A DNA stretch of 64,000 nucleotides from an uncultured Myxococcales bacterium. Lineage in GTDB: Bacteria > Myxococcota_A > Polyangia > Polyangiales > Polyangiaceae. Below the pieces are notes generated by a model that was not told where the DNA came from, searched no databases, and was given only the letters and a program-made list of their open reading frames with translations. Both the position numbers and the translations under genes were made by a program. The DNA is taken from the NCBI GenBank assembly GCA_937949945.1, contig CALFEQ010000020.1, positions 1 to 64,000 of the forward strand. Reading direction: 5' to 3'. Shown piece after piece: positions 41,836 to 50,379 of the stretch (position 1 is its first letter; every line of letters starts with the position of its first letter).

Positions 41836-44652
41836 TCAGGACTCACGCTGCATGCTTTCCCGAGCGCGGCGCTGACGCCTGCGCACCAGCAAGAGCGCAC
41901 CACACGCCGCTCCCATCACCGCGAACGGAGAGGCTGCCGACGAGACCGTCGTGTTGCACGCGCAGCCGCCCCCCTCGACGATTCCGCTCAAGTCCGAGAA
42001 GTTCCCGGGGCCGCCGAAGCCGCCGTCGACCCCGTAGCCACCGAAGCCGCCGTCGCCGTCCGGCTGGCACTGCCCGATGTCGCTGCCGTCCACCGGGACG
42101 CACTCCTGGCCAGACGGGCACTTGCCGCCCTCGCCCGCGTCGGCGGATCCGCCGCCCGGCCGGCAACCCGGCACGCACGTGTTCGTCGTGCCGTCGCAGA
42201 CCTCACCGAGCTTGCAGTCTTCGTCGCCGTCGCACGTGCTCGTGCAGACGCCGTCCTTGCACTGCTCGCTCTGGCACTGCTCGTTCGACGTGCACGGCTC
42301 GCCGTCGGGCAGGCCGCACTGGCCGTCCTTGCAGATCTCGCTCTGGCACTGCTCGTTCGTGGTGCACGGCTCGCCGTTCGGCAGGCCGCACCGGCCGTCC
42401 TTGCAGATCTCGCTGCGGCACTGCTCGTTCGACGTGCAGGGGCCGCCGTTCGGCTGGCCGCAGACGCCGTCCACGCAGATCTCGCTGCGGCACTGCTCGT
42501 CGGTGGTGCACGGCTCGCCGTTGGGCAACCCGCAGCGTCCGTCGTTCGGATGACAGATGTCCGAGCGGCAGTCACCGGCGGCGCCGCAGGGAGAGCCGTT
42601 CTTCAGTCCGCAGAGGTCGTCGTCCTCCTCGCACTTCCCCGAGAGGCAGACGCGCTGCCCGTTCGGAGGCGTGCACTCACCGTCGATCGGCGAGTGTCCC
42701 GGGAGGGGCTGTCCGTTCGGCGTCTTGGGCGTGCAGACGAGCTTGGCGTCGGCGGACCGAGGCGAGCACCACTCCGTCGGCTTGCAGTCCTCGTCCTTCG
42801 TGCACTCGACGCCGCACGAGCCCGTCTCGACGTTGCAGATCGGTCCTCCGTGCGTGCCGGTCGCGCAGTCCGCGTTCGACGTGCACTTCCCACACGAGCC
42901 GTCCGAGAAGCAGTGCGGGGCGGCGGCGAGCTGGCACGCTTGCACGGCGCCCGAGCCGAAGTCGCCGTTGCATGCCGTGCAGGAGCCGTCGGGCAGACAG
43001 ACCGGCGCCGTCGAGGTCGGCGCCGCCCCCGTCGACGTCGGCGGACACGCGCGCGGCGTGCCGCCTCCGAACGGGCCGTCGCACTTGCCGCACTCACCGG
43101 TGCCGGGCACGCAGACGGGCGTCGGATTCATGCATGCGCCGGGGGTCCCCGGCGTTGCGTTCGGGAGGCAGAAGCCGCCGCTGGGCGGGTTGTACGTCTC
43201 GCCGGCGCCTCCGTTCTGCGCGCCGTTCGAGCTGTCGTTGCCCGCGTTGCCGGGCGCCACGACGATCTTGCACTTGTCCGTCTTGCTTGCGGCCTGGAAG
43301 AGGACGCGCCCGCCGCCGCCGCCGCCACCCGCGCCGAAGACGTCGAGGCCGAGGACCTGAGCGTTGCCGCCGTCGCCGCCGGCGCTCCCGATGACGTCGC
43401 AGTCGAGCTCGCCCGCGAGGCGCACGACGACCGTGCCTCCCGCTCCGCCGCCTCCCGAACCTTCGCTCGCGATGCCGGTGGGAAGGCCGATGATGCCGGA
43501 GTTCTCGCCGTGGCCGCCGTTCGCCTGGATGCTGCCGTTGCCGGTCAGCGACTGCCCGCGGATGTAGACGACGCCGCCGCCGAAGCCGCCGAAGCTCACC
43601 TGGCTGAAGAGCCCGACGATGTGTCGTCCGGCGCCGCCGCCTCCGCCCATCGTCAGGTGCGTCGCGACGTCGTAGTCGATTCCGACACCGCCGAGCCCGC
43701 CGGCGCCGAGGTTCAGGATTGTGCCGCTCCCGTTGCCGCCGTTGCCGCGGTTCGCCCCGCCGCCGCCGCCGGCCTCGACGCAGTTTCCACCGCCGCCGGC
43801 CATCGAGACGTTGCCTTTTCCGCCGGACTTCGCCGTGTACGCCGAGTGCACGACGCCCTGGCCCTTCGGCGAGTACGGGTTCAGTAGCTGCGTCGGGTCC
43901 CCGGTCAGGACGGTGTTGCTGCAGAGAAGACCGACCGCGTTGAGGAGCCGTGGCTCCGGAATGCCGCCGTGGAAGCCGCGGGCGTTCGCGTGGATGAGCC
44001 CGTTGTTCGTGATCGCGCCGGTCGCCAGGAAGATGGCGATACCGCCTGCCCAAGGCTTCGTCGGATCGGGCTTCGCGGGGTTGCCGCCGATCTCCTGCCA
44101 AGCCGTCGCTTGGATGCTCGCGCCCGCGGGGATCGTCACGGTCGTGTACTCGGGGACCTTCACCACCTGCGAGACGAGCTTCGTGAACCCGCGCACGAGC
44201 GGCTTCGTGAGCGTGAGCGTCGAGCCGGAGACGTTCGCGATGCGCGCGAACTCGTACGTGCCGACGAGACCCGCCTCGTTCGTGGGACCGGAGGTCGTCG
44301 CGAGCGCGGTCGCGAGGTTGAGCCGCTTCGACTGATTGCCGACCGGCGCCTCGGAGGCGGCGACGCCCGTCGCGCGCCAGACGAGGATGAGGTCGCCCGG
44401 TGCGAAGCCGTCGGGATTGCCGATGACGGAGCTGATCTCGATCGTCGTCGCGCCTGGCGCGACGTCGCTCATGATCGAGGCGTACGAATTGATGGTCTCG
44501 TTCCCGACGACCGTCTTGGGGCCGTGGTGCCCGTCACCGAGGCCGAAGTTGTCGACCTCGGCTCGTGCGGCCGATGGCTGCACGACGGTCGCCGCGAGCG
44601 CGAACAACGCGGTCACCCCCAGACGGAGAAGCGTCCTCGGACGAAGCTGCAT
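41836..44652 (-). CDS. Cys-rich surface protein with MYXO-CTERM-like tail
   Basis: A 938-residue exported protein. ATG 44652 has GGGAGGAAAG upstream and gives a signal ending SAARAE. The first half is Gly-rich beta (GGGGGAGRHIVG, GGGGAGGTVVVRL), resembling adhesin-like sheets. Then come many Cys-rich modules (C-x-x-D-[GE]-x-C), including four tandem 24-residue copies of CGLPNGEPCTTNEQCQSEIC-type sequence. The tail GGCACNTTVSSAAS, hydrophobic helix, then VRRRQRRARES fits MYXO-CTERM, a sorting signal that leads to surface anchoring via a lipidated Cys after myxosortase cleavage. Motif GGCAC has the invariant Cys. A single strong promoter precedes it. Confidence 0.83.
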   Translation of the reverse strand: MQLRPRTLLRLGVTALFALAATVVQPSAARAEVDNFGLGDGHHGPKTVVGNETINSYASIMSDVAPGATTIEISSVIGNPDGFAPGDLILVWRATGVAASEAPVGNQSKRLNLATALATTSGPTNEAGLVGTYEFARIANVSGSTLTLTKPLVRGFTKLVSQVVKVPEYTTVTIPAGASIQATAWQEIGGNPAKPDPTKPWAGGIAIFLATGAITNNGLIHANARGFHGGIPEPRLLNAVGLLCSNTVLTGDPTQLLNPYSPKGQGVVHSAYTAKSGGKGNVSMAGGGGNCVEAGGGGGANRGNGGNGSGTILNLGAGGLGGVGIDYDVATHLTMGGGGGAGRHIVGLFSQVSFGGFGGGVVYIRGQSLTGNGSIQANGGHGENSGIIGLPTGIASEGSGGGGAGGTVVVRLAGELDCDVIGSAGGDGGNAQVLGLDVFGAGGGGGGGRVLFQAASKTDKCKIVVAPGNAGNDSSNGAQNGGAGETYNPPSGGFCLPNATPGTPGACMNPTPVCVPGTGECGKCDGPFGGGTPRACPPTSTGAAPTSTAPVCLPDGSCTACNGDFGSGAVQACQLAAAPHCFSDGSCGKCTSNADCATGTHGGPICNVETGSCGVECTKDEDCKPTEWCSPRSADAKLVCTPKTPNGQPLPGHSPIDGECTPPNGQRVCLSGKCEEDDDLCGLKNGSPCGAAGDCRSDICHPNDGRCGLPNGEPCTTDEQCRSEICVDGVCGQPNGGPCTSNEQCRSEICKDGRCGLPNGEPCTTNEQCQSEICKDGQCGLPDGEPCTSNEQCQSEQCKDGVCTSTCDGDEDCKLGEVCDGTTNTCVPGCRPGGGSADAGEGGKCPSGQECVPVDGSDIGQCQPDGDGGFGGYGVDGGFGGPGNFSDLSGIVEGGGCACNTTVSSAASPFAVMGAACGALLLVRRRQRRARESMQRES
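42247..42534 (-). repeat. Four tandem 72-bp Cys-rich units
   Basis: Four directly adjacent 72-base units encode CG[LQ]P[ND]GxPCT[TS][ND]EQC[RQ]SEx and CxDGx. The spacing is exact (288 bases). A fifth, diverged unit lies just upstream on the coding strand. Confidence 0.9.
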
Positions 44653-44989
44653 TCTTTCCTCCCGACGTCCCTCCGGCATCCGGCCCGCCCCTCGGTTCTC
44701 GGCGCGGAGAGAAACCATCTCGAAACGGATAATACAAAGCGCGGCCGTTGTATTCAAAATTCCTCTTTTTCGCGCCTTTCCCTGTGTACGCAAGAACTGC
44801 TCGGATATAAACAGTTGAAATTATTGATGAATTTTGCTGCGTAGCGCGGTCGCGCGAATGTGTACCGGTCGGGCGCGGGCGCTCTCGACCTCCGCTCCGG
44901 TCGGGGACCGACGCTCCGGCTGAGCGTCGGGACGCCCGAGCCCAATCGGTTTCCGGTTCGGTGCGTCCGTGGTAAGCCCGCGACCACGC
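44653..44989. promoter_or_regulatory. AT-rich divergent region between MYXO-CTERM protein and ffh
   Basis: This 337-base gap contains the most AT-rich stretch of the window outside the cmr locus (44725-44840). It holds a promoter for the minus gene (listed separately) and an inverted repeat AATACAA (44731-44737) / TTGTATT (44748-44754). A TATAAA at 44806 could serve the ffh side, but no matching -35 is seen. Confidence 0.5.
44729..44757 (-). promoter_or_regulatory. Sigma-70-type promoter for the surface protein gene
   Basis: On the minus strand: -35 TTGAAT (44757-44752), exactly 17 bases, -10 TATTAT (44734-44729; one mismatch to TATAAT), followed by an untranslated leader of about 70 bases to the start codon. 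The spacer contains half of the AATACAA/TTGTATT dyad, so a repressor binding there would block it. Confidence 0.6.
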
Positions 44990-46606
44990 ATGTTCGACGC
45001 GATCGCGAAAGGTTTCCGGCAGGCGAAGAACCGCCTCGCCGGGCTGACGGAGCTCACCGAGCAGAACATCGAAACCGCGCTGCGGGAGGTGCGGCTCAGC
45101 CTGCTCGAGGCGGACGTCGAGCTCGGCGTGGTCAAGGCCTTCCTCGCGCGCGTGAAGGAGAAGGCGCTCGGCGAGGTCGTTCGCATCAAGGCGAAGGGTC
45201 GCGACGGTCAGACGATGACCGTCTCGGCCGGCGATCAGTTCACGAAGATCTGTTACGACGAGCTCGTCGCCTTCATGACGGCCGAGGGCGACGCGCTGAC
45301 GTTCGCCGAGAAGGGGCCGACCGGCATCATGATGGTCGGGCTCCAGGGCTCGGGAAAGACGACGACCTGCGCGAAGCTCGCGCGCTACCTCCAGAAGGAG
45401 AAGCGCAAGCCGCTCCTCGTCGCCGCGGACATGCAGCGCCCCGCGGCCGTCGAGCAGCTCCAGGTGCTCGGCAAGAGCATCGACGTGCCGGTCTTCAACA
45501 TCCCCGGCGCGTCACCGGTCGAGATTTGCGAGAAGGCCAAGGCCGAGGCGAAGAAGCTCGGCTGCGACGTCATCATCTACGACACCGCCGGCCGCCTCGC
45601 GATCGACGAGAAGCTCATGCAGGAGCTCGCCGACATCAAGGAGAAGGCGCAGCCGGAGAACATCCTGCTCGTCATCGACGCGATGATCGGTCAGGACGCG
45701 GTCAAGGTCTCGAAGGGCTTCCACGACCGCCTCTCGCTCACGGGCGTCGTGCTCACGAAGCTCGACGGCGACGCGCGCGGCGGCGCCGCCCTCAGCGTGA
45801 AGGAGGTCACGGGCGCGCCCGTCCGCTTCGCCGGTGTCGGCGAGAGCATCGACAAGTTCGAGGAGTTCCGCCCCGAGGGCATGGCGAGCCGCGTCCTCGG
45901 CATGGGCGACGTCGTCGGCCTCATGAAGGACTTCCAGGAGGTCATCGACGAGCAGGAGGCCGCCGAGAAGGCCATGAAGCTCCTCCAGGGCGACTTCACC
46001 CTGGACGACTTCCTCGAGCAGGTCCGGATGATCCAGAGGATGGGGAGCCTCAAGGACATCGTCGGGAAGATCCCGGGGATGGATCAGCTCCCTGCCGACG
46101 TGAACCTCGACGATCGCGAGCTCGTGAAGATCGAGGCGATGATCTCGAGCTTCACGAAGTTCGAGAAGAAGGACCCCTACGCGCTCATCCGCGAGCCGTC
46201 GCGTGTCACGCGCATCGCGAAGGGATCCGGCACGCCCGAGCAGGCGGTGAACGAGCTCGTGCAGCGCTTCCTCTTCATGAAGCAGATGATGTCGAACATG
46301 GGCGGCCTGGGCGGTCTGCTCGGCAACCTGCCCGGCCTTCGCCAGCTCGGCGCGCTGCGGAACATGAAGAAGATGGCGTCGCAGATGGGCGGCTTCCCGG
46401 GCATGCCGGGCATGGGCTTCCCCGGCATGGGCCTCCCCGGCATGGGCTTCCCCGGCATGGGCTTCCCGGGGATGCCGGGCATGGGCGGGGGCGGCTCACC
46501 CGGCGAGAGCCTGACGAAGATGAAGCCGCTGACGGCGGCCGAGAAGAACGCGAAGAAGGCGCAGCGCAAACGCGAGAAGGAAGCGCGCAGGAAGAGCCGG
46601 CGCTGA
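44990..46606 (+). CDS. ffh: Signal recognition particle protein Ffh
   Basis: A 538-residue SRP54 GTPase, which binds signal peptides on nascent chains and 4.5S RNA. The N domain starts at MFDAIAKGFRQAKNRLAG, the P-loop is GLQGSGKTTT (from residue 117), further G motifs DTAGRL, TKLDGDARGG and GVGES follow, and the Met-rich M domain has IPGM and the arginine helix. The C-terminal part ends in a distinctive tail of repeats (GFPGM, GMGFPGMGLPGM), about 35 residues, then a basic end. ATG 44990 is preferred over a GTG at 44969. Essential gene; the GFPGM tail is longer than in E. coli. Confidence 0.97.
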   Translation: MFDAIAKGFRQAKNRLAGLTELTEQNIETALREVRLSLLEADVELGVVKAFLARVKEKALGEVVRIKAKGRDGQTMTVSAGDQFTKICYDELVAFMTAEGDALTFAEKGPTGIMMVGLQGSGKTTTCAKLARYLQKEKRKPLLVAADMQRPAAVEQLQVLGKSIDVPVFNIPGASPVEICEKAKAEAKKLGCDVIIYDTAGRLAIDEKLMQELADIKEKAQPENILLVIDAMIGQDAVKVSKGFHDRLSLTGVVLTKLDGDARGGAALSVKEVTGAPVRFAGVGESIDKFEEFRPEGMASRVLGMGDVVGLMKDFQEVIDEQEAAEKAMKLLQGDFTLDDFLEQVRMIQRMGSLKDIVGKIPGMDQLPADVNLDDRELVKIEAMISSFTKFEKKDPYALIREPSRVTRIAKGSGTPEQAVNELVQRFLFMKQMMSNMGGLGGLLGNLPGLRQLGALRNMKKMASQMGGFPGMPGMGFPGMGLPGMGFPGMGFPGMPGMGGGGSPGESLTKMKPLTAAEKNAKKAQRKREKEARRKSRR

Positions 46607-46643
46607 CGCCGAGACCTCGCCAGCTCCGCGAAAATCGAAGGGC

Positions 46644-46671
46644 GCGAGCGCCGGGATCGCGCGGCGCTCGC
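46644..46671 (+). terminator. Hairpin downstream of ffh
   Basis: GCGAGCGCC (46644-46652) pairs with GGCGCTCGC (46663-46671) over a 10-base loop, 37 bases after the ffh stop. No T-run. It may also reduce read-through into the next gene. Confidence 0.45.
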
Positions 46672-46710
46672 AGGATGCCGCCGCCTTCGATATCGTTCAT
46701 CGAGGCGGCC

Positions 46711-47565
46711 ATGCGGGGTTGGGGCGTTCTCTTTCCGGTCATGCTCACGACGGCGTGCGGGCTCGCCGTGAGCGGCACGGCGACGAGCACCGATACCGAA
46801 GGTGGCGGGCTCGTCGGCGACGCCGGGCTCGTGGACGACGCCGGCTCGGTGCCCGACGGAGGCGTGGAGCCGCCGACGATCGAGGACGGCTCCGTTCCGG
46901 CCGACGCGAATCCCGTCTCTCCGATCACGCACGTCGGGACGTCGATTGGCACGTTCCAGAACCCGGGGCAGCAGATCACTTCGATCCCGGTCCCGCCGGA
47001 CGGAACCACCTACCTCGTCGCGATCGCGACGAAGCCGTTCGTCCACGCGAGTACGGTCCTCGAAAACCCGGGGCCTTCGACGATCGTGTTCACGCTACAG
47101 CACGCGCAGTGCGGCGAACGCAATCAGACGGGCGTCGAGGTGTGGTACGCGAAACGGACGAACCCGAACGCACCGAATCCGTTGACGGTGCAGTTCCAGA
47201 CGGCCTTGTCCCCTCCGGTCGAGAACGCGGTGGTGGCGATTTCGGCCTTCAAGGGCGCGCAGTCCATCGCCCTCGGCTTCGCGAACACGAACCCCGACGC
47301 CAGTTGCGTCGACGGGGACGAGAACAACGAAATCGCCCTGTTGCTGCCGTATCGGTGGCCGAACAGCCTCGTGTACGCCGCCGTCGCCATGCGGCAGCGC
47401 GTGCTCTCTGCCGGGGACGGAGTGTTCGTGTTCGATCAGGAGCGGTCCGGCCAGGAAGGCGCCGCCGCGGGCCTGGCGATCCTCGGAACGACGAACGACC
47501 AGTTGAACGCGAAGCTCAACGCGTCGACGGGCTGGGCGCTCGTCGCCGTGGAGCTCCGGCCCTGA
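46711..47565 (+). CDS. Predicted lipoprotein of unknown function
   Basis: A 284-residue predicted lipoprotein (signal ends VMLTTAC). GAGG lies nine bases before ATG 46711; an in-frame ATG at 46675 would add twelve residues. An acidic Gly/Asp-rich linker (about 20-60) leads to a globular beta domain of about 220 residues (HVGTSIGTFQNPGQQITSI, GVEVWYAKRT, WALVAVEL). No known domain is recognised; the shape suggests a jelly-roll fold with a secreted or surface location. Confidence 0.75.
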   Translation: MRGWGVLFPVMLTTACGLAVSGTATSTDTEGGGLVGDAGLVDDAGSVPDGGVEPPTIEDGSVPADANPVSPITHVGTSIGTFQNPGQQITSIPVPPDGTTYLVAIATKPFVHASTVLENPGPSTIVFTLQHAQCGERNQTGVEVWYAKRTNPNAPNPLTVQFQTALSPPVENAVVAISAFKGAQSIALGFANTNPDASCVDGDENNEIALLLPYRWPNSLVYAAVAMRQRVLSAGDGVFVFDQERSGQEGAAAGLAILGTTNDQLNAKLNASTGWALVAVELRP

Positions 47566-47650
47566 GCGCCGATGGGGCCATCGGGCGCGACATCCGGCGC
47601 TTGCGTTCTCGGGCAGTGGAGTCTTAGATGCGGAGCCTCAAGGAGGCCCC

Positions 47651-49147
47651 GTGCGAAACCTTCTCGTCATCGCCGCGCTCGCCCTTGGCCTGCCGCTCGG
47701 TTCCGCCGCTTGTGTCGGCAGCAAGCCGCAGATCAGCGCCGAGGACAAGGAGCGGCTCAAGGCCTACATCCTCGACGCCGTCCCTCCGGACGCGAAGAAG
47801 ACGGACGTCAACTTCGAGAACAAGATCCATCTCGTCGGCTACAAGGTCGAGCCGGAGAACGCCGGCCCCGGGACACCGGTCAAGCTGACGTACTACTGGC
47901 GCTGCGACGAGCCGATCGAGGAAGGCTGGAAGCTCTTCACGCACGTACAACACGAGGGCTTCGATCGCCACGAAGGCCTCGACAACGTCGGTCCGCTCCG
48001 CGAGCTGCGCGGCAAGAGCCAGGTGCTCGGGCCCGACAAGTGGGAGCGCGGCAAGATCTACGCGGACGAGCAGAGCTTCACGATGCCGAAGGAGCTCCGC
48101 GGTCCGGACACGATCGTGTACGTCGGCATCTACAAGGGCGACGCGCGGCTCCGGACGATCAGCGGTCCGAACGACGGCGACAACCGCGCCATCGTCGCGC
48201 GCATCAAGACCGGCGTTCCGAGAAAGGACGACGGAAAGCGAGGGGCGACCGACATCCCCCAGCTCCAGGTGGGCAAGCTCGCGAAGGGCGAGACGATCGT
48301 CATCGACGGCAAGGCCGACGAAAAGGCATGGGAGGGCGCAGCGAGCACCGGCCCTTTCGTCGACGTGGGGACGGGTAGGCCCAATACCTCGTTCCCCGTG
48401 AATGGAAGCGCGAAGCTTCTCTGGGACGACGAGCACATGTACGTGCTCCTCGAAATCAAGGACCCGGACATCGTCGGCTACTTCACGACGAAGGAAGAGC
48501 AGCCGAAGGACTGGACCGTCACCGGCCAGCCGATGACGTGGACCCGTCACACGTCGGAGATCATGATCGACCCCGACGGCGACGGCGACAACGTCGACTA
48601 CTACGAGATCCAGATCAATCCGCAGAACAAGGTCTTCAAGTCCCAGTTCGACGCGTACAACAAGCCGAAGACCGAGCCGCAAGGGCCCTTCGGCCACGAG
48701 GACTGGGACCCGAAGATGAAGTCCGCGGTCACGGTGAAGGGAACGATCGACGACCCGAGCGACAAGGACGAGGGCTACGTCGTCGAGGTCGCGATCCCGT
48801 GGAAGGCCTTCCAGAAGGGCGCCAAGCAGCTCCCGCCGAAGCCGGGCGACACGTGGCGCATGAACTTCTACGCGATGGCCAACAACGGCGGCACCGCGTG
48901 GTCGCCGATCCTCGGGCAGGGCAACTTCCACAAGGCGAGCCGCTTCGGCAGGGTGACCTGGGTGACGAAGGAATGGCTCGCCGCACGAGCCGCGGACGCG
49001 GGCGCGGCCGCCGACGGCGGCGCGGCGACCGCAGAGGGCGGCGCGAAGGACGCCGGCGCGCGCGGGGCGGCGTTCGTCGTGGACGCGGGAGCCGTGCGCG
49101 CCGCCGCCGCGCAGCCCGCGGCCGCGCGCGAAGCGGGCGCGCCCTAG
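47651..49147 (+). CDS. Lipoprotein with CBM9-like domain
   Basis: A 498-residue predicted lipoprotein from GTG 47651, with AAGGAGG eight bases upstream. The signal ends LPLGSAAC. The N-terminal beta domain (about 40-190) is of unknown type (VKLTYYWRCDEPIEEGWKLF). The second domain (about 215-440) is CBM9-like, as in extracellular carbohydrate-binding and cytochrome-associated proteins: IDGKADEKAWEGAAS, AKLLWDDEHMYVLLEIKD, TSEIMIDPDGDGDNVDYYE and VEVAIPWKAF. The C-terminal 50 residues are Ala/Gly-rich linker. A sugar- or polysaccharide-binding role is inferred. Confidence 0.82.
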   Translation: MRNLLVIAALALGLPLGSAACVGSKPQISAEDKERLKAYILDAVPPDAKKTDVNFENKIHLVGYKVEPENAGPGTPVKLTYYWRCDEPIEEGWKLFTHVQHEGFDRHEGLDNVGPLRELRGKSQVLGPDKWERGKIYADEQSFTMPKELRGPDTIVYVGIYKGDARLRTISGPNDGDNRAIVARIKTGVPRKDDGKRGATDIPQLQVGKLAKGETIVIDGKADEKAWEGAASTGPFVDVGTGRPNTSFPVNGSAKLLWDDEHMYVLLEIKDPDIVGYFTTKEEQPKDWTVTGQPMTWTRHTSEIMIDPDGDGDNVDYYEIQINPQNKVFKSQFDAYNKPKTEPQGPFGHEDWDPKMKSAVTVKGTIDDPSDKDEGYVVEVAIPWKAFQKGAKQLPPKPGDTWRMNFYAMANNGGTAWSPILGQGNFHKASRFGRVTWVTKEWLAARAADAGAAADGGAATAEGGAKDAGARGAAFVVDAGAVRAAAAQPAAAREAGAP

Positions 49148-49205
49148 ACGTCCGGCGCCTGATCGTAAGTTGTAGGTGTTTCGAGCGCTGGCGTACGATC
49201 CCGCC

Positions 49206-50327
49206 ATGCGCTCATTCGCGTTGCCCTCCCGGCGGGGAGTCGGCGCCTTCGCTTTCGTGTCCAGCGCGCTCGTGGCGACGGTCGCTGCGGCGCAGCCGGC
49301 GCAGCCGGCGCCCACGGCGCCAAGACCCGCGCGGTCGAGCACGCAGCTCACGCTCCGTCGAGAGGGCCCGGCGGCCCCGGAGGCGGCAGCGGCGCGAGCG
49401 CGCGCGCGCAAGGGCGACTGCGCGGGAGCGCTCGCTTCCTTCGACGCCGCGCTGCGCATCACCAACGATCCGATCCTGCGGCGCGACCGCGGGCTCTGCC
49501 ACGAGAAGCTCGGGCATCCGTACCCCGCGATCGACGACTACCGTGCGTACCTGACCGAGCGCCCGGACGCGCCCGACGCGGAGCAGATCCGCCAGCGGCT
49601 CGCGATCCTCGAGGGGCAAGTCGGCGTCGGCGGCGCGTCGTCGTCGGAGGCCGCGCCCGAGTCCGACGCGGACGGCGCGTCGGCCAGCGTGAGCGTGTCG
49701 ATCGGCAGCGAGGGCGTGAGCACGACGTCCTCGTCCTCGGGCATCCTCGGGCCGAAGCCCGGGGAGCCGGAACGAGACTTCGACTACTACGTCGCGCAGG
49801 AGAAGCTCCAGGACCAGGCGAACGCGTCTCCGCTCCGGTACGGCTCGGGCATCGTGCTCGGGCCTGCCTTGCACCTGCCGCGGTTCTTCCTCGGCGAGGG
49901 CGCCGACGGTACCGACGAGCTCGCGTACGGCGTCGCGCTCGCGCTTCGGTGGTCGACCGGTCCGACGCTCTCGCTCGTGAGCGAGCTCGGCTATGGCGGC
50001 GTCGGCGAGTCGGGCGCCACGAGCTCGAAATCGGGGCCGCTCCTCATGGGCGGGCTCGAGGTGAGGCTGCCGATCTCGCGCCTCGCGGGCGATCACCTGC
50101 TCTTGCGCGGAGGCGTCGGCTACGAGCGCTACATCGTGTCGGGGACGCGCGCGGTGACGAACAACCTCCTCGGGCGCTTCGCCTTCGGGTACCGCCACGT
50201 GTTCGGTCCTTCGATCGGGCTCGAGATCCTCGCGGACGGCGGTCCGGTGGTCGTCTTCCCGGAGAGCGGTGACTCTCGCGTCAACGCCGTGATCGGCGCC
50301 TCGACCGCATTCGTGGTCGGGTTCTGA
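49206..50327 (+). CDS. TPR and beta-barrel outer-membrane protein
   Basis: A 373-residue exported protein (signal ends VAAAQP). TPR-like helices (KGDCAGALASFDAALRITND, LGHPYPAIDDYRAYL, about 65-130) are followed by a Ser/Gly-rich linker and a C-terminal beta-barrel (GSGIVLGPALHLPRFFLG... ending AVIGASTAFVVGF with terminal Phe). ATG 49206 is chosen since the alternative upstream in-frame codon would add a nonconserved extension. Such TPR-barrel fusions are common in Polyangiales; function unknown. Confidence 0.8.
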   Translation: MRSFALPSRRGVGAFAFVSSALVATVAAAQPAQPAPTAPRPARSSTQLTLRREGPAAPEAAAARARARKGDCAGALASFDAALRITNDPILRRDRGLCHEKLGHPYPAIDDYRAYLTERPDAPDAEQIRQRLAILEGQVGVGGASSSEAAPESDADGASASVSVSIGSEGVSTTSSSSGILGPKPGEPERDFDYYVAQEKLQDQANASPLRYGSGIVLGPALHLPRFFLGEGADGTDELAYGVALALRWSTGPTLSLVSELGYGGVGESGATSSKSGPLLMGGLEVRLPISRLAGDHLLLRGGVGYERYIVSGTRAVTNNLLGRFAFGYRHVFGPSIGLEILADGGPVVVFPESGDSRVNAVIGASTAFVVGF

Positions 50328-50379
50328 TCGCCCCTTCGACCTCACTTGGGGCCGCCCAGGTAGTAAGCTGTCGGCGCCG

